Assembly (NCBI GenBank): GCA_011524755.1
Contig: WTJR01000048.1
Location: 1 to 35,035, forward strand
Direction of reading: 5' to 3'
Length of the DNA stretch: 35,035 nucleotides
From: Halieaceae bacterium
GTDB lineage: Bacteria > Pseudomonadota > Gammaproteobacteria > Pseudomonadales > Halieaceae
Shown here: positions 1 to 12,805 of the stretch, piece by piece
Numbering within the stretch: position 1 is the first letter of the stretch
Layout: the number at the start of each line of letters is the position of its first letter
Translations under genes and position numbers: made by a program
Notes under the pieces: model-generated
What the model was told of the DNA's origin: nothing
The model's input: only the letters and a program-made list of their open reading frames with translations
Databases searched by the model: none

Positions 1-920
1 CACGCACGACCGTGCCATCGCCGATCACACAGTCTTTGAGCACACAATTGGCCTCGATTACCACGTTATTACCTAGACGAACCTCACCTTCAACCAACAC
101 ATTCGCATCGAGCACCACATCTGTGCCACACGCCAAGCTGCCACGGATATCCAAACGACTCGCGTCCATAACATGTACACCTGCAGCCATCAGCTCATCG
201 GCCTTCTGCCTTTGATGTGCCCGCTCTAACGCCTCAAGTTGTGCGCGATCGTTCACACCAGAAATTTCATTCGACTTATCGGTCACCACGACACTCACCT
301 TCTTCCCATCCTGCAGAGCAAGACTTAACACATCCGGTAAATAGAATTCACCTTGAGCGTTGTCATTCTTTACCTGGCCAAGCCATGCGACTAACTCACT
401 TCCACGAGCGGCAAGGACGCCTGTATTGACCTCTGTTACTTCGAGCTCGTGAGGCAAACCATCTTTCTGTTCTACCACCCGCGCAAAATCGCCATCCCCA
501 CTTCGTAAGACCCGACCGTAACCCATGGGGTCTTCCAACGTTGCGGCTAACAGTGTCGGTTGAGTTTCAGCCGCGGAAACAACATCTGCCAGAACATCCG
601 CTGACAAGAGCGGGACGTCACCAAACAAGATAAGAACCGTACTGTCAGCACGGCAAGACGGAGCAGCCTGCAGCGCCGCGTGTCCGGTACCCAGCTGCTC
701 AGACTGTACATAGATTTCAACATCAGGCGCTTCGACTGCATCCGATACCTGCGATGCGCCGTGACCAACCACTACATGGATGCGCTCTGCTCCGAGTTGG
801 CGAGCCGTATCCAGCACGCATGCCACCATAGGTTTACCACCAATCGGGTGGAGTACCTTTGGTAATTCGGATTTCATGCGAGTGCCGCGACCTGCGGCAA
901 GAACAATGACTTCGAGCATT
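1..920 (-). CDS. glmU: Bifunctional N-acetylglucosamine-1-phosphate uridyltransferase / glucosamine-1-phosphate acetyltransferase GlmU, N-terminal part (runs off left edge)
   Basis: Reverse complement from ATG at 920 reads MLEVIVLAAGRGTRMKSELPKVLHPIGGKPM...VVGHG...EQLGTGHA...FGDVPLL, the GlmU pyrophosphorylase signature; open to window edge. Not in the ORF track because it has no stop in the window. Confidence 0.95.
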
Positions 921-1017
921 CGGACATTAACAGTGAACTGTTCCAAAAGCATCGCACAGCTATATGACAACTACTATGGCAAAAATTCCAAAGCGGTTTG
1001 ATCAGACAAAAGCGACA

Positions 1018-1034
1018 GCCCGCAAGGCGTGGGC
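1018..1034 (-). terminator. Weak candidate terminator after atpC
   Basis: Minus strand GCCC-ACGCCTTGC-GGGC (stem extendable with a G.T wobble) about 12 nt after the atpC stop, followed by TGTCGCTTTTGTC; short T-run only. Confidence 0.35.
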
Positions 1035-1046
1035 AAAGCGCGGGAT

Positions 1047-1472
1047 TTAACGACCCGCGCGATTCTTGAGTTTTCTGAGGGTAGCCAACTGGGCAGCCGC
1101 TTCGGCTAGCTGCGCTGATGCGCGGCCATAATCGAGCTCGCTGCTCTGGTTGGCCAGTGCTTCTTCTGCCGCTTTTCGGGCTTCTTCAGCAGCCACTTCA
1201 TCGAGGTCATCACCTCGAACAGCCGTATTCGCAAGGATCGTAACGACATCGCCTTGCACTTCGAGGTAACCGCCAGAAACGTAATAGACCTCTTCCTCAC
1301 CCCCTTGGAGCACCACTCGAACGGAGCCGGGTGTGAGATCGGTCAGTAACGGAGTGTGCCCATAGGTCACACCCAACTCACCGTTAGAACCGTTGGCAAC
1401 CAATAGTTCCACGAGGCCTGAAAAGATTTGAGCTTCTGCGCTAACGATATCGCAGTGAATGGTCAGTGCCAT
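1047..1472 (-). CDS. atpC: F1F0 ATP synthase epsilon subunit
   Basis: ORF MALTIHCDIVSAEAQIFSG...GELGVTYGHTPLLTDLTPG; position in atp operon. Confidence 0.97.
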   Translation of the reverse strand: MALTIHCDIVSAEAQIFSGLVELLVANGSNGELGVTYGHTPLLTDLTPGSVRVVLQGGEEEVYYVSGGYLEVQGDVVTILANTAVRGDDLDEVAAEEARKAAEEALANQSSELDYGRASAQLAEAAAQLATLRKLKNRAGR

Positions 1473-1484
1473 TGACGCCTCCGA

Positions 1485-2924
<1,440 letters not shown>

Positions 2925-2962
2925 TCAGCGTCGTCGTAATGCTAAAACTGCGCTTACCGCGC

Positions 2963-3826
2963 TTAACCAATAGCGGCCGCGCCGCCTACAATCTCTGACA
3001 GCTCCTGAGTAATCGCTGCCTGTCGAGCTTTGTTGTAAACCAACTGAAGCTCATCGATAAGTTCACCCGCGTTCTCGCTCGCATTTTTCATAGCGATCAT
3101 TCGAGCCGCCTGTTCACAAGCACCATTTTCGACTACCGCCTGATAAACCAACGACTCGATGTATCGAGCAAGCAGGCCATCTAACAGCTCTTTAGCATCA
3201 GGCTCGTAAATGTAGTCCCAGTGATGCGAATACTGTTGCTGAGCGTCCGCTTCCAAGGGAAGTAACTGCTGAACAGTCGGCGTTTGCGTCATGGTGTTAA
3301 CAAAGTCATTGCCCACCAAGTAAAGCTTGTCGATCGTGCCCTCAACATACGCATCAAGCATGTGCTTTACCGCCCCAATGAGTTGCTCGACCGTAGGCTC
3401 TTCACCGATGTCTCGAACGCTGGCAACGACGTTGCCACCAACAGAGCCAAAGAAGGCCTGACCTTTACCGCCAATAAGACATAGATCAACGTCGTGCCCT
3501 GCGTCAGAGTGCTCCTTCATGGACTGAAGCGCGCGCTTGAACAGGTTGATGTTTAAGCCACCACACAAGCCTCGATCTGATGAGACGATGATGTAGCCAA
3601 CGCGACGAATCGACCGCTGCTGCATGTAAGCGTGACGATACTCTGCCGATGCATTAGCAATGTGACCAATTACGGCGCGCATACGACGCGCGTAGGGCTT
3701 GCCCACTTCCATGCGATCTTGTGCGCGACGCATTTTACTCGCCGCCACCATTTCCATCGCGCTAGTGATCTTCTGAGTACTTTGAATACTCGAGATCTTG
3801 GTGCGAATTTCTTTACCCGCTGCCAT
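2963..3826 (-). CDS. atpG: F1F0 ATP synthase gamma subunit
   Basis: [47 protein letters not shown]. Confidence 0.98.
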   Translation of the reverse strand: MAAGKEIRTKISSIQSTQKITSAMEMVAASKMRRAQDRMEVGKPYARRMRAVIGHIANASAEYRHAYMQQRSIRRVGYIIVSSDRGLCGGLNINLFKRALQSMKEHSDAGHDVDLCLIGGKGQAFFGSVGGNVVASVRDIGEEPTVEQLIGAVKHMLDAYVEGTIDKLYLVGNDFVNTMTQTPTVQQLLPLEADAQQQYSHHWDYIYEPDAKELLDGLLARYIESLVYQAVVENGACEQAARMIAMKNASENAGELIDELQLVYNKARQAAITQELSEIVGGAAAIG

Positions 3827-3832
3827 CGCTAA

Positions 3833-5377
3833 TTACCAGGTTTGAGTTGAAACAAACGCATCGAGACCCGCCTTAAACGCAGCCTCTCGATCGTCGTTCC
3901 AATTACCGTCCGCAGCAATCTCTTGCATGAGTGCACCGTGCTCTGCATGCATGTAAGAAAGAAGCGCCGACTCAAAATCAGAAATCTTATCGACCTCAAC
4001 TGCCTTCAAATAACCCTCGTTCGCGGCGTAAAGCAAAAGACCCATCTCGGCGACACTTTGAGGCGCGTACTGCTTCTGCTTCATCAGCTCGGTGACTCGC
4101 TCACCGTGCTCGAGCTGTGCCTTAGTCGCTTCATCGAGGTCCGATGCAAACTGGGAGAACGCTGCCAGCTCGCGGTACTGCGCGAGGGCTGTTCGGATAC
4201 CGCCAGACAGTTTCTTGATGATCTTGGTCTGTGCAGCACCACCCACACGAGACACTGAAATACCAGCGTTCATCGCGGGTCGAATACCGGCGTTGAACAT
4301 GTCAGCTTCGAGGAAGATCTGACCATCAGTAATCGAAATAACGTTTGTCGGTACGAACGCCGATACGTCACCTGCCTGAGTTTCAATCACAGGCAGTGCC
4401 GTCAACGAACCTGTTTTGCCTTTTACCTCGCCGTTAGTGAATGCCTCGACGTAATCGGCATTAACACGCGCTGCACGCTCAAGAAGACGAGAGTGGAGAT
4501 AGAAAACGTCACCAGGGTAGGCTTCACGACCGGGTGGTCGACGTAGCAACAAGGAAATCTGACGATAGGCGACAGCCTGCTTAGATAAGTCATCATAAAT
4601 GATGAGCGCATCTTCGCCACGATCACGATAGTACTCACCCATGGTGCAACCCGCGAAAGGTGCTAGGTACTGCATCGCTGCGGGATCAGACGCATTAGCG
4701 GCAACCACAATGGTGTGATCCATTGCGCCGTGCTCTTCGAGCTTACGCACCACCGACGCTACCGAAGAAGCCTTCTGGCCAACCGCGACATAAATACACT
4801 TAATGCCAGTGCCTTTCTGGTTGATGATGGCGTCGACTGCAATCGCTGTCTTACCCACCTGACGGTCACCAATGATCAGCTCTCGCTGGCCACGACCGAT
4901 TGGCACCATGGCATCGATGGCTTTCAAGCCAATTTGAACGGGTTGATCAACTGACTGACGCGCGATAACCCCGGGAGCAATTTTCTCTAGAGCATCGGTC
5001 ATGGTTGTCTCGATAGCGCCCTTGCCATCGATTGGGTTACCCAGCGCGTCAACAACGCGTCCTTGTAGCTCTGGACCCACTGGAACCTCAAGGATTCGAC
5101 CAGTACAGCGGCAAGTTTGGCCCTCAGCCAACTGCTTGTAGTCGCCCAGTACAACCGCGCCGACCGAGTCACGCTCAAGGTTAAGAGCCAGTCCAAAGAC
5201 ATTGCCCTCAAATTCAATCATCTCGCCGTATTGCACTTCGGTCAGACCGTGAATGCGGATGATGCCGTCCGTTACCGAGACGATAGTGCCTTCGTTTGTA
5301 GCCTGCGATGCCACATCAAGCTGCGATATACGCTGCTTAATGATGTCGCTGATTTCTGAAGGATTCAGTTGTTGCAT
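3833..5377 (-). CDS. atpA: F1F0 ATP synthase alpha subunit
   Basis: [17 protein letters not shown]..., [20 protein letters not shown]. Start placed at internal ATG 5377 (preceded by AGAGGA) rather than the ORF-track start 5395. Confidence 0.97.
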   Translation of the reverse strand: MQQLNPSEISDIIKQRISQLDVASQATNEGTIVSVTDGIIRIHGLTEVQYGEMIEFEGNVFGLALNLERDSVGAVVLGDYKQLAEGQTCRCTGRILEVPVGPELQGRVVDALGNPIDGKGAIETTMTDALEKIAPGVIARQSVDQPVQIGLKAIDAMVPIGRGQRELIIGDRQVGKTAIAVDAIINQKGTGIKCIYVAVGQKASSVASVVRKLEEHGAMDHTIVVAANASDPAAMQYLAPFAGCTMGEYYRDRGEDALIIYDDLSKQAVAYRQISLLLRRPPGREAYPGDVFYLHSRLLERAARVNADYVEAFTNGEVKGKTGSLTALPVIETQAGDVSAFVPTNVISITDGQIFLEADMFNAGIRPAMNAGISVSRVGGAAQTKIIKKLSGGIRTALAQYRELAAFSQFASDLDEATKAQLEHGERVTELMKQKQYAPQSVAEMGLLLYAANEGYLKAVEVDKISDFESALLSYMHAEHGALMQEIAADGNWNDDREAAFKAGLDAFVSTQTW

Positions 5378-5391
5378 GACCGGTTCCTCTG

Positions 5392-5928
5392 TCAAGATTT
5401 CAACGCAGTCGCTAGCTTGTGCAAGCGCCCACGAACTGAACCGTCGATAACCATATCGCCGGCTCGAATAATGGCTCCCCCAATTAAGGAAGCATCTGTT
5501 TCAACAGTCATATCGACTGTTTTGCCTAACTTTGCTGTCAATGAGGCAGAAAGTTGCTCAATTGTCGCGTCGGCCACATCGAACGCACTCGTTACCGTCA
5601 CGTTCGCCGCCGCATCGAGCGCTGATCGCAACTCAGCGAATAACGTCGCGACCTCACTTGAGAGGCCGAGACGGTGGTTTTCAGCCATCACTGAAACAAA
5701 CTGCGCGACACCCGCTGGAATATCGTCTCCCAGCACAGTCGCAACAGTTGCAGCGCGCTGGGATGCGGTCGTTGCAGGATCATCGAGCACCTTGGCCACT
5801 GATGGCTCAGCGACTACCGCGGCAACGGTGACCAACGCTTGATGCCAGCTGTCCACAGCGCCGTTATCAACAGCGAACTGAAACGCCGCCCGCGCGTAAG
5901 GTCTCGCCAGTGTGGTTGGCTCGATCAC
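5392..5928 (-). CDS. atpH: F1F0 ATP synthase delta subunit
   Basis: [15 protein letters not shown]... and C-terminal [29 protein letters not shown]. Confidence 0.97.
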   Translation of the reverse strand: MIEPTTLARPYARAAFQFAVDNGAVDSWHQALVTVAAVVAEPSVAKVLDDPATTASQRAATVATVLGDDIPAGVAQFVSVMAENHRLGLSSEVATLFAELRSALDAAANVTVTSAFDVADATIEQLSASLTAKLGKTVDMTVETDASLIGGAIIRAGDMVIDGSVRGRLHKLATALKS

Positions 5929-5930
5929 GC

Positions 5931-6401
5931 CTACTGCTCCTTCACCAACTGCTCAAGAAGGGCAGCGTGTTTATCAGCATCGATTTCAGCTGCCAGCACT
6001 TTTTCAGCGCCCGCAATAGCCAGCGTACTGACTTGCGTTAAGAGCTGCTCTTTAGCCTGAGCTTTTTCGCGCTCCACTTCGGCAGACGCGAGCTCTTTCA
6101 CCCGATCCGCTTCTGCAACCGCAGCGACTTTTGCTTCATCGACAACCGTTGCTGCACGCTTATTAGCAGCTTCAACGATAGAGGCAGCTTCTTTCTTCGC
6201 CTCTGACAAGCGGTCAACCGCTTCTTTTTGCGCAAGCTCAAGATCGTGACTAGCGCGGTCTGCTGCAGCCAGACCGTCGGCGATCTTTTGTTGACGCTCT
6301 TCCATAGCGGCTAAGATCGGTGGCCATACGTATCGCATACAAAATGCAACGAACGCGATGAAGGCTACGATCTGTCCGATAATGGTCAGATTAATATTCA
6401 C
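5931..6401 (-). CDS. atpF: F1F0 ATP synthase subunit b
   Basis: [44 protein letters not shown]. Confidence 0.97.
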   Translation of the reverse strand: MNINLTIIGQIVAFIAFVAFCMRYVWPPILAAMEERQQKIADGLAAADRASHDLELAQKEAVDRLSEAKKEAASIVEAANKRAATVVDEAKVAAVAEADRVKELASAEVEREKAQAKEQLLTQVSTLAIAGAEKVLAAEIDADKHAALLEQLVKEQ

Positions 6402-6426
6402 AGTATACTCCTGTGGGTTTCACTCA

Positions 6427-6443
6427 CGCCGGCTAAGCCGGCG
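6427..6443 (-). promoter_or_regulatory. Intercistronic hairpin between atpE and atpF
   Basis: Perfect 7-bp inverted repeat CGCCGGC-TAA-GCCGGCG, not followed by a T-run on the minus strand. Confidence 0.7.
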
Positions 6444-6457
6444 AGGAAAAAGGTTTC

Positions 6458-6694
<237 letters not shown>

Positions 6695-6724
6695 CTATTG
6701 AGTCTTAGTATGGAAGTTCAGAAA

Positions 6725-7624
<900 letters not shown>

Positions 7625-7655
7625 TTAAACAATCGCCCTAGCGCGATGCTCTCCG

Positions 7656-8030
7656 TTAAACCACTTTGTCTTTCGCAGCCAGATAATAAAAAACCGGACT
7701 ACTCACTAATACTGCTATCGCGCCCATGAAGATCGCTCCGGGCTGCGGGTCTGACGCTTTGGCGAACCAAAGACCAAACAGCAGTGCGCTGAGACTAAAT
7801 TTTGCTATCCCCAGTAAGGTTGGTGCTTGAGCACCAAACCTGCTGAACATGCTGGTCGCAAGCCATGCCTGGGGCAGTCCAATAATGGCCGCTCCTACCC
7901 ACACCGCTAACGCTGCATCACCACCGAGAAAAAACCAAACACCAGCAGAAAGTGCCGCTATCAAAACACTGGTAAATACCAAGGCCTTGGCGAAGTGGTG
8001 AGCCAGCATTGTTCGCGTGTACTCGCCCAC
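7656..8030 (-). CDS. atpI: ATP synthase subunit I
   Basis: Small hydrophobic ORF immediately upstream of atpB, AtpI-like (AALIGLPQAW-type segment). Confidence 0.85.
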   Translation of the reverse strand: MGEYTRTMLAHHFAKALVFTSVLIAALSAGVWFFLGGDAALAVWVGAAIIGLPQAWLATSMFSRFGAQAPTLLGIAKFSLSALLFGLWFAKASDPQPGAIFMGAIAVLVSSPVFYYLAAKDKVV

Positions 8031-8068
8031 TTAGCACTCCCACATTTTCGGGTTCTCAAGCGCGCGCA

Positions 8069-8097
8069 AGTCTATTCGAATTGCCTAAGCGCATCAA
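8069..8097 (-). promoter_or_regulatory. Candidate sigma70 promoter for the atp operon
   Basis: Minus strand TTGATG-N17-TAGACT (4/6 match at each hexamer) about 40 nt upstream of atpI. Confidence 0.35.
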
Positions 8098-8116
8098 CAA
8101 AGCAAAATGCCAACTT

Positions 8117-8998
8117 TTATTGGATACGATTCAAAATTCCGTCGAGCACGTCTAGGTCGCTGTACTGAATAACCAGCTTGCCACGGCCATTTTTATTTTC
8201 GATGACCACTTTGGTGCCAAAACGCTCTGAGAGTTGCCGCTCCAGCCGGTCGATATCAGGGTCTTTCCGCTGCGGGGCCGTATCAACAGCTGGCGCTAAC
8301 ATGGCTTTTACAAGCGCCTCTGTTTGTCTGACTGACAACTTGCTGTCCACAACTTTTCTTGCCGCGCGAACCTGATCCCCACCGTCCAATGCCAGAAGCA
8401 CCTTTCCGTGACCCGCATCAATTCGACCGTGCTCTAACATCTCTGACACTTCGCGCTCGAGGGACAGCAGCCGCATCAAATTCGCAATAACCGGGCGTGA
8501 TTTACCCACAGCTGTTGCGACCTCTTGTTGAGATAAATCAAATTCGGTCTGCAATCGCTTTAGCGCTCGGGCTTCTTCAAGTGGATTGAGGTTTTCGCGC
8601 TGGATGTTTTCTATCAGCGCCATTGCGATCGCTGTTTCATCGCTGATGTCGCGGACGATAGCCGGGATGGTATCCAAGGCGGCCAGCTGACTGGCTCGCC
8701 AACGGCGCTCGCCAGCCACAATTTCGTAACGATCTGCGCCAATAGATCTCACAACAATCGGCTGCATGACGCCTTGGGCTTTAATGCTGTCGGCCAGCTC
8801 TTGTAGCGCGGCTTCATCAAAGTCAATTCGAGGCTGATATTTACCGCGTTGTAAAAACTCCAGTGGTAATTGACGAAGATCACCATCCCCAGGTGATATT
8901 GTGCTCGCTTCTGCCGTGCCGGCCGGCGCTTTTTTGGTCAGGTCGGTCCCAAGCAGGGCGTCAAGGCCACGATTTAATTTTCGCTTTTTCGTGTTCAT
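8117..8998 (-). CDS. parB: Chromosome partitioning protein ParB
   Basis: KRKLNRGLDALLG, LPLEFLQRGKYQPR, IVAGERRWRASQLA, ALIENIQRENLNPLEEA. Confidence 0.97.
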   Translation of the reverse strand: MNTKKRKLNRGLDALLGTDLTKKAPAGTAEASTISPGDGDLRQLPLEFLQRGKYQPRIDFDEAALQELADSIKAQGVMQPIVVRSIGADRYEIVAGERRWRASQLAALDTIPAIVRDISDETAIAMALIENIQRENLNPLEEARALKRLQTEFDLSQQEVATAVGKSRPVIANLMRLLSLEREVSEMLEHGRIDAGHGKVLLALDGGDQVRAARKVVDSKLSVRQTEALVKAMLAPAVDTAPQRKDPDIDRLERQLSERFGTKVVIENKNGRGKLVIQYSDLDVLDGILNRIQ

Positions 8999-9076
8999 TC
9001 GCCTTTCCTGAGCACTTGTCGTTGTCTTGCACCATGTTTCATCACGTCACTGTCCATCAGTTTACCGGCCGAAATA

Positions 9077-9835
9077 TCACTGTCGACGTGAAAATTCTTC
9101 AGCAAGCGCCATGTACGCACGCGCGCCTCTTGAATATCGGTCATAAACAATCCCGGGTTCCCCGTGACTTGGTGCTTCTGCGAGTCGCACATTCCTCGGA
9201 ATCACTGTCCGATAAACGAGGTCACCAAAGTGGCTGAATAACTGCTCGGATACTTCTGTTGTCAGCGAATTTCTCGGATCATACATCGTTCGAAGAATTC
9301 CCTCGATTTCAAGATCGGGATTAACTGTCTCGTTGATCCGACGAATGGTATTCAACAAGGCAGAGAGCCCCTCTAGAGCGAAGTATTCGCACTGCATGGT
9401 GATGAGAATAGAATCACAGGCCACCATTGCATTGACGGTCAGCATGTTAAGAGAGGGAGGGCAGTCGATTAAGACAAAATCGTACGATGCTTCACCTTGC
9501 CGCAGTCCTTGCTTCAATCGTTTTTCTTTGCCCTCAACTTCGATGAGCTCTACCTCTGCTGCGGTTAGATCACCATTGGCCGGCAAAACAGAAAACTTAC
9601 CTGTGGGCGACTCGACCAAACACTCAGACAGCGATGCTTCCGCGAGCAACAGATCAAGCACAGATAGCTCTAGACCATTTTTTTCTATGCCAGAGGACAT
9701 GGTGGCATTGCCCTGAGGATCCATATCCACCAACAGCACACGCTTTCCCATCTGCGCCAACGAAGCAGCCAGGTTGACGCTTGTTGTTGTCTTACCAACG
9801 CCACCTTTTTGATTGGCTACGGCAATAATTTTCAT
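9077..9835 (-). CDS. parA: Chromosome partitioning ATPase ParA (Soj)
   Basis: [27 protein letters not shown] deviant Walker A; LLVDMDPQGNAT; directly upstream of parB. Confidence 0.97.
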   Translation of the reverse strand: MKIIAVANQKGGVGKTTTSVNLAASLAQMGKRVLLVDMDPQGNATMSSGIEKNGLELSVLDLLLAEASLSECLVESPTGKFSVLPANGDLTAAEVELIEVEGKEKRLKQGLRQGEASYDFVLIDCPPSLNMLTVNAMVACDSILITMQCEYFALEGLSALLNTIRRINETVNPDLEIEGILRTMYDPRNSLTTEVSEQLFSHFGDLVYRTVIPRNVRLAEAPSHGEPGIVYDRYSRGARAYMALAEEFSRRQ

Positions 9836-10470
9836 TTCTTATTCTCACCACGACGCAGCACAACTAACTGCCTCAATTCATCTAGCCCGGGTACCACCAG
9901 ATCGATTTGTTCGCTGATCTCTACAGATGTACTTAAATCCGCTATTTCAGTATCAACCGTTTGAGACTTCATGGCGAGCCAAACACCCTCTGTATCGAGT
10001 AAATGCGCTGTTAGATGACACATTCGATTTAAATCAGCGAATGCCCGACTCATCACAACATCGAAACCCTGGTCTGGTTGGTAAGTCTCAGCTCGCCCCT
10101 CAACAATACTGACATTGTCTAGCCTCAGTTGCTGGCGGACCTGATAGAGGAAACGGGTTTTCTTGCCGTTACTGTCCAGCAATACAAACTCTTTATCGGG
10201 GAAACACAGCGCCAACGGAATACCTGGCAGGCCTGCGCCTGTGCCAACATCACAGAGTCGCTTACAGGAGCTAAGATACGGCACCAGAGTAACGCTATCG
10301 AGGACGTGTTTAATCACCATGTCCTCCGGACGCCGCACGGCAGTCAGGTTATAGGGTTTATTCCATTTATGGAGCAAAGTGACGTAGTCCGTTAACGGTT
10401 CTGCTAACGCCACTTGTATATCGAGAGCCTTCAGCCCTCGGGTCATTTGATCAACTAAGCGTTCAGCCAT
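9832..10470 (-). CDS. rsmG: 16S rRNA (guanine-527 N7) methyltransferase
   Basis: [38 protein letters not shown]. Confidence 0.96.
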   Translation of the reverse strand: MAERLVDQMTRGLKALDIQVALAEPLTDYVTLLHKWNKPYNLTAVRRPEDMVIKHVLDSVTLVPYLSSCKRLCDVGTGAGLPGIPLALCFPDKEFVLLDSNGKKTRFLYQVRQQLRLDNVSIVEGRAETYQPDQGFDVVMSRAFADLNRMCHLTAHLLDTEGVWLAMKSQTVDTEIADLSTSVEISEQIDLVVPGLDELRQLVVLRRGENKK

Positions 10471-12361
10471 TGCTGACGGCGCGATCGGGAGCAGAATTGC
10501 TTTGCCGTCTCAGGTGTACCAGAAGCAGTGACAGCGCTGAAGGCGTAACACCCTGAATTCGACCCGCCCTTGCGATATTAGCGGGCCGAGTGTCTGTCAG
10601 TTTTTGACAGATCTCATTAGACAATCCAGACACTTCGGTAAAATCAAAGTCGCTTGGAATCAGCGTATTCTCGTGCCGTTTCAAACGATCAATTTCATCT
10701 TGTTGCCTTGCAATGTAACCAGCGTATTTCACACGTGTCTCTATGTGATCAGCGGTTGCCAAATCCGTAACGGGCGACCCTTTCAAGCCCGCTACATCGC
10801 TGTACGACAATTCCGGCCGCCGAATCAAATCCGCCATCGAATATTCTCGGTTGATAGGCGACTTTAGCTTGGCATCGAGAGCATTCGAAGCACCGGTATC
10901 AGGATGGATATAAGTTGACTCCAATCGTCCCAACTCCTCATCCACCACCGCTCGTTTGGCCTGATAAGCAGCCCAATGCGCTGACGATATCAATCCAAGC
11001 TCATTGCCTTTTGGCGTCAACCGCTCGTCGGCATTGTCTTCGCGAAGTTGCAGCCGATATTCAGCACGGGATGTGAACATTCGATAAGGCTCTTGCGTGC
11101 CCAACGTTACAAGGTCATCCACAAGAACACCGATATAGGCCTCATCGCGTCGTGGTTCCCAGGCATCGAGTTCGCGGGCATATCGAGACGCATTCAGCCC
11201 GGCAAGAAGCCCTTGTGCTCCAGCTTCTTCGTAACCTGTGGTGCCATTAATCTGACCAGCAAAATACAACCCAGTCACATGTCGTGTCTGTAAGCTGTGC
11301 ATCAAATCACGGGGATCAAAGTAATCGTATTCAATCGCGTAGCCTGGCCGCGTGATATGCGCGTTCTCTAAACCGGGGATGGTTCGAACCATGGCGTCCT
11401 GAATATCGAACGGCAGCGACGTTGATATGCCGTTTGGATACAACTCAGTGGTCGTTAATCCTTCAGGCTCCAAAAATATTTGATGGGAATTTTTATCGGC
11501 AAACCGGTGAATCTTGTCTTCAATGCTAGGGCAGTAGCGCGGACCTGTTCCTTCAATAACCCCACTGAACATGGGTGAGCGATCCAACCCACCACGAATA
11601 ATCTCGTGGGTAGCTTCGTTAGTCTTAGTCACCCAGCAACACAACTGCTGTGGATGTTGAGAGATTGACCCTAACTGAGACATCACTGGCCTTGGCTCGT
11701 CTCCCCATTGTTCTTCAAGAACCGAAAAATCCACTGAATTGCCATCAATTCGCGGTGGTGTGCCAGTTTTTAGTCTGCCGGTTCGAGGGCACAACTCGCG
11801 TAATCGATCTGCCAGCGTAACCACAGCCGCATCACCCATGCGCCCGCCCGACTGGTTTTCCATCCCAATATGAATCTTTCCATTCAAAAAAGTACCTGCG
11901 GTAAGAACACATGCAGGAGCAGAAAACCGAATACCTGTGGCGGTTCTAACGCCCGTCACTGTTTCACCAACGAGCTCAATATCGTCGACAGCATCCTGGA
12001 ATACCGTCAGGTTTTCTTGTGCAAAGAGTATTTGGCGAATCGCATTGCGATATAACACTCTATCGGCTTGCGCTCTGGTCGCCCTGACAGCTGGGCCTTT
12101 CCTTGCATTGAGTACTCTGAATTGAATGCCTGCGAGGTCCGTGGCTCTCGCCATCGCACCACCTAACGCGTCAATTTCCCTAACGAGGTGTGATTTACCG
12201 ATGCCGCCTATTGCCGGGTTACACGACATCTGACCTAACGTATCGATCGAGTGGGTAATAAGCAGTGTACGCACACCAGTGCGGGCAGCTGCCAACGCTG
12301 CTTCAGTACCCGCATGGCCACCGCCTACTACGATGACGTCGAACGTGCGATGAGTGCTCAT
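10463..12361 (-). CDS. mnmG: tRNA uridine-5-carboxymethylaminomethyl modification enzyme MnmG (GidA)
   Basis: [45 protein letters not shown]. Confidence 0.98.
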   Translation of the reverse strand: MSTHRTFDVIVVGGGHAGTEAALAAARTGVRTLLITHSIDTLGQMSCNPAIGGIGKSHLVREIDALGGAMARATDLAGIQFRVLNARKGPAVRATRAQADRVLYRNAIRQILFAQENLTVFQDAVDDIELVGETVTGVRTATGIRFSAPACVLTAGTFLNGKIHIGMENQSGGRMGDAAVVTLADRLRELCPRTGRLKTGTPPRIDGNSVDFSVLEEQWGDEPRPVMSQLGSISQHPQQLCCWVTKTNEATHEIIRGGLDRSPMFSGVIEGTGPRYCPSIEDKIHRFADKNSHQIFLEPEGLTTTELYPNGISTSLPFDIQDAMVRTIPGLENAHITRPGYAIEYDYFDPRDLMHSLQTRHVTGLYFAGQINGTTGYEEAGAQGLLAGLNASRYARELDAWEPRRDEAYIGVLVDDLVTLGTQEPYRMFTSRAEYRLQLREDNADERLTPKGNELGLISSAHWAAYQAKRAVVDEELGRLESTYIHPDTGASNALDAKLKSPINREYSMADLIRRPELSYSDVAGLKGSPVTDLATADHIETRVKYAGYIARQQDEIDRLKRHENTLIPSDFDFTEVSGLSNEICQKLTDTRPANIARAGRIQGVTPSALSLLLVHLRRQSNSAPDRAVSNG

Positions 12362-12391
12362 TTGCCGTCTTTGTTAGAAAAAAGGGCTGGG

Positions 12392-12420
12392 AGTATACGA
12401 ATAAATGTAGCTGAACTTAA
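12392..12420 (-). promoter_or_regulatory. Candidate mnmG promoter
   Basis: Minus strand TTAAGT-N17-TATACT; -10 is 5/6, -35 weak. Confidence 0.3.
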
Positions 12421-12558
12421 GTTATCGATCTCTTAGGCCGACAGATTCACAAAAGTTAGAGCTGTTTTTATCGTTAATTACGCCTTATAGAAAATCAAAT
12501 TTATATATATGTATTAGAAAAGATACTTTGATGTTGTTGTTATTAAGGCGCCTTTTTT

Positions 12559-12567
12559 TGTGGATAG
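12559..12567 (-). promoter_or_regulatory. DnaA-box-like site CTATCCACA
   Basis: TGTGGATAG on plus strand; one mismatch to TTATCCACA. Confidence 0.45.
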
Positions 12568-12723
12568 ATGCCCCATCACCAAGTAGCTCGAGGATTTACT
12601 CCATGTATAAGGTGTTTCATAAGATAGGAAAAACAACCCTATAAGGCCTGTGCTAATCGGGGATATCTCAATCTGTTGTTATGTCTCTTTCTTTTAATTC
12701 AATTTCTTCACAACGTCATGCAC

Positions 12724-12741
12724 AGAGTTGTCACCAACTCT
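12724..12741. repeat. Perfect hairpin AGAGTTG-TCAC-CAACTCT
   Basis: 7-bp stem, 4-nt loop read directly in the mnmG-mnmE gap. Confidence 0.7.
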
Positions 12742-12805
12742 ACTCACATCAGTACAGCGCGCGGCCTCTCGTAATCAATTTCTTAATGATGTTGTGGACA
12801 GGGTG

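Larger units (their letters stand above)
12362..12805. other. AT-rich mnmG-mnmE intergenic region, candidate oriC
   Basis: 444-bp gap without convincing ORF; AT-rich core, DnaA-box-like CTATCCACA, TATAAGG repeats, and change of sign of GC skew across it (hand-sampled). Confidence 0.55.

Noticed and set aside
5369-5842. 157-aa plus-strand ORF opposite atpH
   Set aside because: Antisense to a clear atpH gene; composition looks like a shadow ORF and has no recognisable domain.
8995-9192. 65-aa minus-strand ORF overlapping the parA 3' end and the parB start
   Set aside because: Overlaps parA in another frame; parA itself ends normally, so no frameshifted ParA form is needed.
12545-12560. AAGGCGCCTT plus T-run as an intrinsic terminator
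   Set aside because: Palindrome has no loop, and the T-run would serve plus-strand transcription where no upstream gene exists.
12793-12801. CTGTCCACA as a DnaA box
   Set aside because: Two mismatches to TTATCCACA; similar CTGTCCACA sequences occur inside atpH and parB.
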